Below, piece by piece: positions 17,629 to 25,770 of a DNA stretch of 64,000 bases. The first letter of the stretch is position 1. Every line of letters begins with the position of its first letter. This DNA is from Levilactobacillus yonginensis. Lineage in GTDB: Bacteria > Bacillota > Bacilli > Lactobacillales > Lactobacillaceae. A program made the translations under genes and the position numbers. The DNA is taken from contig NZ_RHNO01000006.1 in assembly GCF_003946265.1 (NCBI RefSeq), forward strand, positions 62,001 through 126,000, read 5' to 3'. The notes below the pieces were generated by a model. The model ran no database searches and had not been told where the DNA came from. It was given only the letters and a program-made list of their open reading frames with translations.

Positions 17629-18410
17629 TAGGCTTCACCTCCCAGGTAAGCTTTGATGACGGCGGGATTCTGTTGGATCTTGCTAGGTGTTCCTTCGGCT
17701 AGTAAGGCCCCATGTTCCAGGACGTAGAGGCGTTCCACAACGTTCATGACCAATGACATGTCGTGTTCAATCAGGACGATAGTAATGTGGAAATCGTGTT
17801 GAATTTGACGGATCAACCGGGTCAAATCGGCCGTTTCCTCTGGATTCATGCCAGCGGCCGGTTCGTCCAAGAAGAGAAGCTTGGGCTTGGTAGCAAGAGC
17901 CCGGACGATTTCCAACCGCCGCTGGATCCCGTAGGGCAGGTTCTTAGCGGGCTGGTCGGCGACCCCCGTGAGGTCAAAGATTGCCAGCAACTTCTGGGCG
18001 GCAGTGGTCATGTCGGCCTCCGTGCGGTAGAACTTGGGTGTACGGAAGATACTGGTGAAGAAGCCTTCACGGTAGTGGTTCGTCATGGCGATTCGGACGT
18101 TGTCGAGGACGGTAAGTTCTTTAAAGAGACGGATGTTTTGAAAGGTCCGCGAGATACCAGCTTGGGCAATTTCTGCCGGCTTTTTACCGTTGAGGGACTG
18201 GACGCCTTGATCCGTGTAAAGGCTAATTGCGCCCGAAGTGACGGGGGTAACACCGGTTAAGAGGTTAAATAACGTGGTTTTGCCAGCGCCATTGGGACCA
18301 ATCAGGCCAATCAGTTCGTTCTGATCAAAGTGGACGGACACGTTGGCCACGGCGGTCAGTCCGCCGAAACTTTTGACGATTTGCTGTGCGGTTAATAGGG
18401 GACTACTCAT
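17628..18410 (-). CDS. livG: Branched-chain amino-acid ABC importer ATPase LivG
   Basis: 260 aa from ATG 18410 with AAAGGAG 10 nt upstream; overlaps the livM end by 8 nt. Walker A GPNGAGKTT, then the LivG-type signature LPYGIQRRLEIVRAL and Walker B LLFLDEPAAGMNPEE, followed by LIEHDMSLVM with the switch His. The C-terminal KAYLGGEA ending is typical. Cytoplasmic partner of LivF in the Leu/Ile/Val importer. Confidence 0.93.
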   Translation of the reverse strand: MSSPLLTAQQIVKSFGGLTAVANVSVHFDQNELIGLIGPNGAGKTTLFNLLTGVTPVTSGAISLYTDQGVQSLNGKKPAEIAQAGISRTFQNIRLFKELTVLDNVRIAMTNHYREGFFTSIFRTPKFYRTEADMTTAAQKLLAIFDLTGVADQPAKNLPYGIQRRLEIVRALATKPKLLFLDEPAAGMNPEETADLTRLIRQIQHDFHITIVLIEHDMSLVMNVVERLYVLEHGALLAEGTPSKIQQNPAVIKAYLGGEA

Positions 18411-19362
18411 GGACGGACTGCTCCTTTCGTTGGCGTGACCCAAGGGGTTTGAACGAAAATTCCCACGTCCCGAGGAGGCCGGATGGTTTGAAAATCATAA
18501 TGAGAATCAGGGCTAGCGAGTAAATGATCATGCGCAGGGTCCCAAAGTTTTGGAGGACGGTATCCAACGTCCCCAGGACAATGGCGGCGATGAAGGTCCC
18601 GGTGATACTCCCAACGCCGCCTAGGACAACGATAATCAGGATGGCAATCGAGGCCATGATGTTGAAGTCTCCCGGGGCAATCGTTTGAATGTAAGCGGCG
18701 TGGAGGGAGCCCCCAATCGCCGCCGTGCTAGCGCCGAAAACAAAGGCCGCTAATTTCCACCGGGTCGTGTTGATGCCCATGGACTCGGCCGCAATTTCAT
18801 CTTCACGAACGGACATGACGGCTCGTCCGCTACGACTATGAATGAAGTTGACGGTCACGATGGTGGTTATGCACATGAAAACGTAGACCGTGGCCCAGGT
18901 CACCAGTGGTGGAATGTTGAAGAGCCCTGCGGCCCCGTTGGTAATCTTGAGGTTATTGATCAGAATCCGAATGATTTCGGCAGCTCCCATCGTCGCAATG
19001 GCCAGGTAGTCCCCACGTAGACGCAGGGTAGGGATACCAACGATCAGGGCAGCGATGATGGCAATGCCGATGCCGACCACCACCGACAGGTAAAAGCCAA
19101 TGGGAGTGACGAGTGTCTGCGTGATGATCCCAGTGGCGTAGGCCCCAATCGCCATGAATCCGGCATGGCCCAGTGAAAATTGACCAGAGAAACCAATGAT
19201 CAGGTTCAGCCCAGTGGCCAGGATGATGTTAATGCCAATAGTAACGAGCATGTTTTCAATGAAGGAGTTGATGATACCGAGAAATTCACAGGCGTCGATC
19301 ACAACGAAGCCGAGCACCATCACGCCTAGCCAGGCGGCATTGTATTTCAAATTGGCTTTCAT
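18403..19362 (-). CDS. livM: Branched-chain amino-acid ABC importer permease LivM
   Basis: 319 aa, ATG at 19362 behind AGGTGAG. Multiple membrane spans; the block GLNLIIGFSGQFSLGHAGFM is the LivM/LivH family motif and RLRGDYLAIATMG is typical of LivM. Pairs with LivH to form the membrane channel. 11 bp after livH and overlapping livG, so translation is coupled. Confidence 0.93.
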   Translation of the reverse strand: MKANLKYNAAWLGVMVLGFVVIDACEFLGIINSFIENMLVTIGINIILATGLNLIIGFSGQFSLGHAGFMAIGAYATGIITQTLVTPIGFYLSVVVGIGIAIIAALIVGIPTLRLRGDYLAIATMGAAEIIRILINNLKITNGAAGLFNIPPLVTWATVYVFMCITTIVTVNFIHSRSGRAVMSVREDEIAAESMGINTTRWKLAAFVFGASTAAIGGSLHAAYIQTIAPGDFNIMASIAILIIVVLGGVGSITGTFIAAIVLGTLDTVLQNFGTLRMIIYSLALILIMIFKPSGLLGTWEFSFKPLGSRQRKEQSVHE

Positions 19363-19373
19363 TTATGACTCAC

Positions 19374-20252
19374 CTACACTTTCTCTTTGGTCTTCTTGCC
19401 GAAAATACCAGCAGGTAGGACCAGTAGAATCACGATTAGGACGAAATAGACGACGGCATCCTTGTACGCTGAAAGACCCACGGCTTGGACGGCCGTTTCC
19501 AACAGGCCAATCAGGAAGCCGCCAAGGGAAGCGCCGGGGACGGAACCGATTCCGCCAATGACGGCGGCAACGAAGGCCTTGATCCCGGGGGTCATGCCCA
19601 TCAACGGGTCGATCGAGTTGTAGTATAGGCCAATCAGCACACCCGCTGCCCCGGCCATGGCGGACCCTAAGGCAAAGGTGAAGGAGATAGTGTGGTTGAT
19701 ATTGATGCCTACTAGTTGAGCGGCTTCGGGATCCACGGAAACGGCCCGCATGGCCTTGCCCATCTTGGTGCGTTTGATGATCAACTCTAGCAGGAGCATC
19801 AGGAGACAGGCAGTTCCCAGAATAAGCAGTTGAATATTGGAAATTTGAATCCCACCTAGGTGGTAGGTTACGGTCTGAATCGCCTGCGGGAAGTTGCGGG
19901 TATTTGCGGTAAAGAAGTAGGTCATGCCATTTTCAAGGAGGAATGACACGCCAATCGCCGTGATCAATGCCGTGATACGGGGTGATTTCCGGAGGGGCCG
20001 GTAGGCAAAATATTCAATGATGACGCCAACTAGTGCACAGAAGAGCATGGCCGACAGCATGGCGAAGAGAAAGTTGAAATGGAGCTTGTTGATGACGAAG
20101 TAGCCCCAGAAGGCCCCGAGCATATAGATGTCACCATGGGCGAAGTTGATCAGCTTGATGATGCCGTACACCATGGTGTAGCCCAATGCGAGTAGCGCGT
20201 AAATACTACCTAGCGAGAGCCCATTAATTAATTGTTGTCCAATTGTTTGCAT
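19374..20252 (-). CDS. livH: Branched-chain amino-acid ABC importer permease LivH
   Basis: 292 aa, ATG at 20252 behind TTGGAG. The motif GLSLGSIYALLALGYTMVYG followed by LINFAHGDIYMLGAF is diagnostic of LivH. About eight hydrophobic spans. Follows the binding-protein gene by 15 bp in the operon. Confidence 0.94.
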   Translation of the reverse strand: MQTIGQQLINGLSLGSIYALLALGYTMVYGIIKLINFAHGDIYMLGAFWGYFVINKLHFNFLFAMLSAMLFCALVGVIIEYFAYRPLRKSPRITALITAIGVSFLLENGMTYFFTANTRNFPQAIQTVTYHLGGIQISNIQLLILGTACLLMLLLELIIKRTKMGKAMRAVSVDPEAAQLVGININHTISFTFALGSAMAGAAGVLIGLYYNSIDPLMGMTPGIKAFVAAVIGGIGSVPGASLGGFLIGLLETAVQAVGLSAYKDAVVYFVLIVILLVLPAGIFGKKTKEKV

Positions 20253-20267
20253 GTAATCACTCCAAGT

Positions 20268-21461
20268 CTATTTCACGTTGTACGTGCGCTGAACCTCACC
20301 CTTAGTCAATTGTTCAACGATCATGGACTTCTCAGGGTTATGGTGTTGATTCATCGTGATGGTCCCAGTGACACCCTTGAAGTTCTTCAGCTTGGCCAAC
20401 CCATCCGTGATTTTAACGGAGTTGGCGGAGCCTTCATTTTCAATCGCGGCCTTGACCATGTAGACGGAATCGTAGGCCAAAGCGGAGAAGGTTGGTGCCG
20501 TGGTGTGGTACTTCGCCTTGAAATCCTTCAGGAAGCTAGCGGCAATGGCGTTCGTGTCACCGGACTTCGTGGAGAACGGCGTGGTGTAGTAGACGTTGTT
20601 GGCGCTAGCTTTACCAGCAATCTTAGTCAACTTTGCGTCGGCCATACCGTCACTGCCGACGATGGGAACGTTGATGCCAGCCTGCCGCGCTTGTTTGATG
20701 ATCAAGCCCAGTTCTGAGTAGTAGCCGGGAGCGTAGATGGCGTCGATCTTTTTGTGCTTGAGGGCGGTCAAGATGGCGTTGAAATCTTTGTCACCTTCTT
20801 GGAACGTTTGGCTACTAGCAACGGTGCCCGTGTAGGTCTTCTTAAAGGCCTTGGTCAACCCGGTGCCGTAGTCGCTGGAGTTATCGGTGAGGACGGCGAC
20901 CCGTTTGGCTTTCAGTGTGTTCGTCATAAATTTGGCTGCTGAGGACCCTTGGAAGTTGTTTTGGAAGCAGGCCCGGAAAATGTACTTTTGTACGTCGCCA
21001 TTCTTTTGCAGCGTGTAATCAGGGTCGGTAGCGGAAGGACTGACGGATGGGACGGCGGCCTTGGTCATGTTGGGGATGGAAGCTGTCCCAGCGTTGGTGG
21101 CCGCTGGTCCAACCACAGCAACTACCTTGTCATTGTTGACCAACTGAGCGGCGACGGAAGCAGCGGTGGTGTTGGAAGTCTTGTTATCACGAATGACCAG
21201 CTGAATCTTCTTCTTGGACTTGCCAACCTTAATCCCACCGGATCGATTGATTTTGTTAACGGCTAATTGGATACCTTGTTTCTGTTGTTGACCATAACCG
21301 GCAGCGGAACCTGAGAGCTCCATGTTGACCCCGATTTTAACGGTCTTACCGGGATTGTTGCCCTGACTGCCATTGTTCTTAGCAGTGCTACAGCCGGCCA
21401 TAGCGACGGCGGCGATAGAAAGTGCTGCGATTCTAATTGTCATTTTTTGCCATGTTTTCAT
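20268..21461 (-). CDS. livK: Branched-chain amino-acid binding lipoprotein
   Basis: 397 aa, ATG at 21461. N-terminal lipoprotein signal with the lipobox AMAGC placing the lipid on Cys24. The mature domain is a periplasmic-binding-protein type 1 fold: KIGVNMELSGSAAGYGQQQ at the start, VVAVVGPAATNAG, SPSATDPDYT and AVLTDNSSDYGTGLTKAFKK are all LivJ/LivK landmarks. Anchored outside the membrane, it captures Leu/Ile/Val for LivHMGF. First structural gene of the operon, preceded by a leader peptide with three Leu codons and a terminator hairpin. Confidence 0.93.
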   Translation of the reverse strand: MKTWQKMTIRIAALSIAAVAMAGCSTAKNNGSQGNNPGKTVKIGVNMELSGSAAGYGQQQKQGIQLAVNKINRSGGIKVGKSKKKIQLVIRDNKTSNTTAASVAAQLVNNDKVVAVVGPAATNAGTASIPNMTKAAVPSVSPSATDPDYTLQKNGDVQKYIFRACFQNNFQGSSAAKFMTNTLKAKRVAVLTDNSSDYGTGLTKAFKKTYTGTVASSQTFQEGDKDFNAILTALKHKKIDAIYAPGYYSELGLIIKQARQAGINVPIVGSDGMADAKLTKIAGKASANNVYYTTPFSTKSGDTNAIAASFLKDFKAKYHTTAPTFSALAYDSVYMVKAAIENEGSANSVKITDGLAKLKNFKGVTGTITMNQHHNPEKSMIVEQLTKGEVQRTYNVK

Positions 21462-21530
21462 ATGTAATTCCTACTTTCTGAATTTGATTTGGTGACCAAC
21501 TAAACTGTTTGATTCCCTCCCTTGGCTAAC

Positions 21531-21563
21531 AAAAAGGCCTCATCCACGGAATGGATGAGGCCT
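21531..21563 (-). terminator. Attenuator hairpin in the liv leader
   Basis: Minus strand: AGGCCTCATCCA pairs with TGGATGAGGCCT then five T, about 70 nt before livK. An upstream GTGGATG in the leader (around 21587) can pair with CATCCA of the first arm and would block terminator formation. The terminator lies between a leader peptide and the operon it precedes. Confidence 0.85.
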
Positions 21564-21640
21564 AAGTACGTGTACTCAGCCCGCCATCCACGCAATGGGA
21601 AAGAAGGGCTCAGTACTTGAATTTGAGTGTTACCTCAAGG

Positions 21641-21733
21641 TCAAGTGACCGGGTCCTTCTTCGTTAATAATAAGGCTGCGTTTTGAACGGCAGGGGCGGC
21701 TGCCATGTTGGTTGTCTTTGGAGTTGTCATCAT
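21641..21733 (-). CDS. Leucine leader peptide of the liv operon
   Basis: 30 aa, ATG at 21733, stop TGA at 21641, with AGGG 8 nt upstream. It starts MMTTPKTTNM, has an Ala-rich middle and then three consecutive TTA Leu codons at 21665-21673, followed by TKKDPVT. The stop is followed by stems that can compete with the terminator at 21531. By analogy with ilv/leu leaders, ribosome stalling on Leu codons when Leu-tRNA is low would favour read-through into livKHMGF. The start and Leu run are seen; the mechanism is inferred. Confidence 0.78.
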   Translation of the reverse strand: MMTTPKTTNMAAAPAVQNAALLLTKKDPVT

Positions 21734-21791
21734 GATAGAATCCCTGCCTTTCAAAAGTTTTTTGATGTTTCTGCATTAGTTGATGTGTCCT

Positions 21792-21820
21792 ACAATAATT
21801 AAAATTAGATGAGATGTCAA
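21792..21820 (-). promoter_or_regulatory. liv operon promoter
   Basis: TTGACA and TATTGT separated by 17 bp on the minus strand, ~55 bp before the leader peptide start. Confidence 0.72.
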
Positions 21821-21970
21821 GGGTAAATCTCATTTTAATTTTAATGGCAATACAAATCCCTTGATATAAAAGGGTTTTGCAATATTGAAAAATAAGAGAA
21901 TTGTTTGAGACAATCAGTATCTGAACGGAATTTTGACGATTATTGTGGGTGTAGTCAAGCTAATCAATCC

Positions 21971-22092
21971 AAGCGGAGGCGGCCAGGGGCGCCCTTGAAG
22001 ACACGTGGGGTTCGTAGCTTCAAAGCGAGCTAGAAGACCATACTTTGGTTGAAGCGTCCCCACGGCAGGTCCTGCCCCTGACCGCCGGAGTG
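21971..22092 (+). repeat. Type-1 structured element, short copy lacking hairpin 1
   Basis: 122 bp. Keeps the end stem GGCCAGGGGC..GCCCCTGACC, the TTGAAGACACG hairpin with CGTAGCTTCAA and the GTCCCCACGGCAGG junction, but the GTGTCGGTGGCGTT hairpin is missing. Lies past the greA terminator. Confidence 0.75.
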
Positions 22093-22127
22093 ACATTATT
22101 AGATTGCATTTAAAGAATCAACTAAAC

Positions 22128-22171
22128 AAAAAGCCGACTTAGAATTCGTCATCTTTCTAAGTCGGCTTTTT
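22128..22171. terminator. Terminator of greA (bidirectional)
   Basis: AAGCCGACTTAGAA pairs with TTCTAAGTCGGCTT, with T-runs on both strands; 17 bp after the greA stop. Confidence 0.9.
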
Positions 22172-22187
22172 GACTCGTATACTGTGT

Positions 22188-22676
22188 TTATGCTGTGGGG
22201 GCGGTGAGGCTGACCGTGAGAACTCGCACGTCGTAGCTGGCGTTGGGCGCCTGAATGGTGACCGTGTCGCCCGGTTGGTGGCCCAATAAGGCCTTCCCTA
22301 GCGGCGACACGCGAGTAATTTTGCCGGCTTCTAAATCGGCTTCTTGGGTACCGACTAGCTGGTAGGTGGCCTGGTCCTCATCGTCTAAGAAGGCGACGGT
22401 GACCCATTTACCGAGTTCAACCACGTTGTTAGCAGTGGGGTCCACGACCTTGGCATACTGAAGTTGCTTATTGAAGAAACGTAGCTGACTTTCTAGGTGG
22501 CGGAGGTCCCGCTTCGCCGCTGAGTATTCGGCGTTTTCTGAAAGGTCCCCGTGCGCTCGCGCTTCTGCTAAAATTGCAATTTTTTCTGGTCGGTCGGCTT
22601 CAAGCGCGGCAATTTTGGCCTGTAACTCCTGGTAACCGGCGGCCGTGATGGGGTTGAAGTCCCGTGAATCTGCCAT
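22188..22676 (-). CDS. greA: Transcription elongation factor GreA
   Basis: 162 aa from ATG 22676. The N-terminal coiled coil carries EARAHGDLSENAEYSAAKRDL, with the acidic tip (D and E) that enters the RNA polymerase secondary channel to trigger transcript cleavage. The C-terminal globular part has VELGKWVTV and SPLGKALLGHQPGDTV, as in GreA/GreB. Length is normal. It may be a second Gre paralogue, since lactobacilli often have more than one. Monocistronic with a clear terminator. Confidence 0.9.
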   Translation of the reverse strand: MADSRDFNPITAAGYQELQAKIAALEADRPEKIAILAEARAHGDLSENAEYSAAKRDLRHLESQLRFFNKQLQYAKVVDPTANNVVELGKWVTVAFLDDEDQATYQLVGTQEADLEAGKITRVSPLGKALLGHQPGDTVTIQAPNASYDVRVLTVSLTAPTA

Positions 22677-22753
22677 CGAATCACTCCATCCATTTCAAGA
22701 TTTAGGTCTAGTTTACAGCAATTTGGTTACGAAAGGAAAAGGGGGCGATTAAT

Positions 22754-23152
22754 ATGGCGTTTTCTGGTCGATATTGGGTGTGCCAAGCGAGCTGTGGTCT
22801 CATTGTGATTGGTTTCCTGCTTTTGTTAGGTCACTGGGATTATGTTACGGGCCAGTTCCTCACGCATTTTTCGGTGTGGGATGGCTATCTAATGGTGAGT
22901 TGGGTGTGCTTTCCGTGGGCTAAATGGGTCGTTTTGATGGATACCCGGCGCGTGCAAGCGCCTACCATTCACCGACATCAACGGGAGCAGCCGGCCTCAG
23001 TCTATGAAGAAATGTGTCAACCACGGGGCCCCGTTGCTGCTCCCAAACAGACGTTACGCTGGTACTGGCGAGGGTTGCTGGATTTTCTACTTGCCATCCT
23101 AGCACCTATCATTTTAGGAGGGTTTGTCATTTATTCTCTTTGGCACAATTAA
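22754..23152 (+). CDS. Small membrane protein of unknown function
   Basis: 132 aa from ATG 22754, divergent from greA; the upstream purine-rich AAAGGAAAAGGGGG can serve as ribosome site. Three hydrophobic stretches (about 10-28, 42-60 and 108-130) with a hydrophilic loop carrying HRHQREQPASVYEEM between the second and third. I recognise no family. No terminator directly follows. Confidence 0.6.
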   Translation: MAFSGRYWVCQASCGLIVIGFLLLLGHWDYVTGQFLTHFSVWDGYLMVSWVCFPWAKWVVLMDTRRVQAPTIHRHQREQPASVYEEMCQPRGPVAAPKQTLRWYWRGLLDFLLAILAPIILGGFVIYSLWHN

Positions 23153-23528
23153 ATTGTACTGTTTTCCCCTACCTTAACGTTAAATAATTGACGTTTTCGC
23201 TACTTAGCAACTGATTAGCGGGGAACATGTTAAAGTAGTGACAGTTGGAAGGAATCAGTTTTACGGCAACTGATTTTGCAGGTCAATCGGTTAAAGTATA
23301 TGTGTTTGACAGTGGCTAACCGTTGACGCTAGTAATTCCATGAATCTAATCCAAAGGTTGAACTGGTAGTCTATCTAGTGGGCAATTAACGAAGTTAGTA
23401 AAGTAACGCGTTACCAATTGGCTGAAGAGTAAGTGGTGGTTATTGGAGAACCCGAGGGGATTAGACGTGTTAGGTTAGAGCTTGGGGGAGTGCTAATTTG
23501 ACAGAATAGAAGTATATAATCCACTTAG

Positions 23529-23560
23529 GAAGAGGCTGCCCGGGGTAGCTTCTTTTTTTG
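23529..23560 (+). terminator. Hairpin with T-run before the kinase operon
   Basis: GAAGAGGCTGCC with GGTAGCTTC and seven T. No gene ends nearby (370 bp from 23152). The rest of 23153-23605 shows no gene. Confidence 0.5.
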
Positions 23561-23605
23561 GTCGTAGAAATCCCACTGATTCCCAAAATTTCGTGATAAT
23601 AACGA

Positions 23606-23634
23606 TTGCAAACAACTAGCTTTCAGGTTACATT
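23606..23634 (+). promoter_or_regulatory. Likely promoter of the LytTR/kinase operon
   Basis: TTGCAA and TACATT with 17 bp spacing; the TACATTAAT word resembles LytTR-type boxes. A weak cre-like sequence (11 of 14 positions) overlaps the -35. Confidence 0.45.
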
Positions 23635-23681
23635 AATGGGTGATAGGTATTACTACGGTTTAGTTAAGAGGGTGGTACAAA

Positions 23682-24437
23682 ATGCTAGCGGTTTATCTTT
23701 GCGAGGATAATCCAGAACAATTGAAGCATTACACCGACGTTGTTCAGCGGTATATCATGATTAATGACTACGATATGCAGGTTCGGTTGGCAACACCGAG
23801 TCCTAAAGAGTTGTTGGCTAATTTGACGGCTAACCCACCGGAGTACGCGCTGTTTTTCCTGGATATTGAATTTCCGGCGGAAGATACCACGGGATTGGAA
23901 ACGGCGATTACGATTCGGCAGCGCTTAGGCTTTGCGGAAATCGTGTTTGTGACGACGCACTCGGAGATGGCACTGCTCACATTTGAACGGAAGGTCGAGC
24001 CCATGGACTTCATCGTGAAGGACTTAGGCCGTGCTCAAATCGACCAAAAATTACGAGAAAATATCGATTACGGCTATGAACGCTACACAAATTACTTAGG
24101 AAATACGGAAAATTTATTTAGTTATACGATTGGTGGTCGCCAATTCAGTATGCCGATGGGCGACGTGTACTTCGTTGCCACCTCTGAGATGGCCCATAAG
24201 GTTACGGTGCACGCTGCCAATCAGTTGGTTGAGTTCCCTGGTTTTTTGAAGGATATTGCCGATGACTACCCAGAACTCTACCGCACGGATAAGAGTTTTT
24301 TAGTCAACCTGGACAACGTTAGCGGACTGGACACCACCAATCGGCGGCTGATTTTTCCCAATGGGGACGAGACGGATGTGGCGACACGGCGCTTTCATGA
24401 GGTTAAAACGTTGGTTCAGAAGCACTTAAAGGCCTGA
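23682..24437 (+). CDS. LytTR-family response regulator (AgrA/PlnC-like)
   Basis: 251 aa from ATG 23682. Residues 1-130 are a receiver domain with CEDN acidic pocket near residues 7-10 and phospho-acceptor D61 in FFLDIEF, plus the Thr of TTHSE and the Lys of FIVKD. Residues 145-250 are a LytTR DNA-binding domain with VYFVATSEMAHKVTVHA, FPGFLKDIADDYPELYRTDKSFLVNLDNV and RRLIFPNGDE. Such regulators control bacteriocin or quorum-sensing genes. First gene of an operon with two unusual AgrC-like kinases. No autoinducer precursor is seen nearby. Confidence 0.9.
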   Translation: MLAVYLCEDNPEQLKHYTDVVQRYIMINDYDMQVRLATPSPKELLANLTANPPEYALFFLDIEFPAEDTTGLETAITIRQRLGFAEIVFVTTHSEMALLTFERKVEPMDFIVKDLGRAQIDQKLRENIDYGYERYTNYLGNTENLFSYTIGGRQFSMPMGDVYFVATSEMAHKVTVHAANQLVEFPGFLKDIADDYPELYRTDKSFLVNLDNVSGLDTTNRRLIFPNGDETDVATRRFHEVKTLVQKHLKA

Positions 24438-24449
24438 GAGGGTGACACG

Positions 24450-25766
24450 ATGCACATCTTTGATACACATTTTTGGATAAACTTTGTGTTGGCCATGACG
24501 ATGCAGTGGTTTTGGACGCTGTGGATTGGGGTTATTCGCCCACGTAACTGGAAATTACCGCTGAAATGGATTGGGTGGGCGTTGATTCCGGCCGTCATTG
24601 GGACTTCCTGGTCGTTGGCGATTCCCCCCGTCTCCGCCTTACTTTACTTAATTCATCATCGACCGAAGATGTCGCTGATATTTGTTAACGCAACGATTGT
24701 GATTTTTCTGGTGGTCGTGTTAGTTAACGATGTGGTCCGCGCGGTAACCATTGAATTATTTGGCTTTGTTAGCAGTCAGACCGCTCCGGTCATTACGGGC
24801 CGGCTAGTTTTCCAAGTTCTGGTCTATACGCTCTGTTCATTGGCGGTTTCTGGAATGAGGATTCAACCCGGGAACTTGGAAGAGTTGGCGTTTAGTCGCA
24901 AGGAACAGTGGACGGTCATGGCATTGCTAGCAAGTATGAGTGTCTTGGCGCAGTTGTCGACGGTTATCATTCACCGGCTGGCAATTACCCACGCGATGAT
25001 GACCTTTGCGCTGAGCATTGAACTCGTCATGATCCTGTTGATCAGTACGAGTCTGTTCTTCTTTTTACAGAGCTTTTTTCACCGGCAACGCGTTAAGGCA
25101 GGCTATCAGGAATTACTCTTGCGGTCACGGTATGACCGGCGAATCTCTGATCAGGTCCGGGCCATTCGGCAGTTTAAGCAGCAGTATCAAAAGCAGATGT
25201 TGCGGTTGGGCGATTACTTGGATACAGCGGATTATGATGGGTTGACAGCCTACTTTCAAACGTTGGATTCACGCTGGCATGCGACCAGTCACGTGACCGA
25301 TCTGGAGGAGGATGGGTTACAACGACTGAGTGACCCACCGTTGAAGAGTTTATTGTTTCAAAAGATTTTGGCGGCTCAGGCTAAGGGTCGGGATCTGCGC
25401 CTGGAGATTCCCGATGAGGTTCGAACTTTTCCAATTGATAGTCTCCTCTTGATTCGCATTGTGGGGATCTTGCTGGACAATGCCTTGGAATCAGCGCCTG
25501 TTGCGGGTCAACAGGATATTCACTTTGCCATTCTGACGTATCCTGGGTCTGTTGAAATTTCTGTAGCCAATCCGGTTTCACAGGAGGACCCACCGCAGAT
25601 CAACCGGTTCTTGACGACTGGGTACACGACGAAGGGGACTGGCCATGGTCAAGGACTGAAGACCGTGCAGGAAATCGTCATGCAGACCGACAATGCGTCC
25701 CTGCAGATTGCGTTGAAGCGAGGGATGCTGTACTTTACGCTGATTCTAACCAAGGAAGGCGGGTGA
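24450..25766 (+). CDS. AgrC-like kinase with intact ATPase but no phospho-acceptor His
   Basis: 438 aa, 12 bp after the response regulator, ATG at 24450 behind GAGAGG. About the first 210 residues are membrane spans, as in AgrC/PlnB sensors. The dimerisation helix reads RQFKQQYQKQMLRLGDYL where the family has FRHDYQN: Lys243 stands in the position of the His. The GHKL domain looks complete, with the N box GILLDNALESA (Asn344) and the G box TKGTGHGQGLKTVQE (396-407). So it can bind ATP but cannot autophosphorylate on a conserved His. The next gene has the reverse defect, suggesting phosphorylation across a heterodimer (inference). Confidence 0.88.
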   Translation: MHIFDTHFWINFVLAMTMQWFWTLWIGVIRPRNWKLPLKWIGWALIPAVIGTSWSLAIPPVSALLYLIHHRPKMSLIFVNATIVIFLVVVLVNDVVRAVTIELFGFVSSQTAPVITGRLVFQVLVYTLCSLAVSGMRIQPGNLEELAFSRKEQWTVMALLASMSVLAQLSTVIIHRLAITHAMMTFALSIELVMILLISTSLFFFLQSFFHRQRVKAGYQELLLRSRYDRRISDQVRAIRQFKQQYQKQMLRLGDYLDTADYDGLTAYFQTLDSRWHATSHVTDLEEDGLQRLSDPPLKSLLFQKILAAQAKGRDLRLEIPDEVRTFPIDSLLLIRIVGILLDNALESAPVAGQQDIHFAILTYPGSVEISVANPVSQEDPPQINRFLTTGYTTKGTGHGQGLKTVQEIVMQTDNASLQIALKRGMLYFTLILTKEGG

Positions 25767-25770
25767 GAAC

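Noticed and set aside
23598-23611. cre-like word over the kinase operon promoter
   Set aside because: Only 11 of 14 positions fit the consensus.
23153-23681. Search for an AgrD-like autoinducer precursor near the kinases
   Set aside because: No short frame with ribosome site and a Cys-containing peptide was found here or in 27106-27540; absence by eye is not proof.
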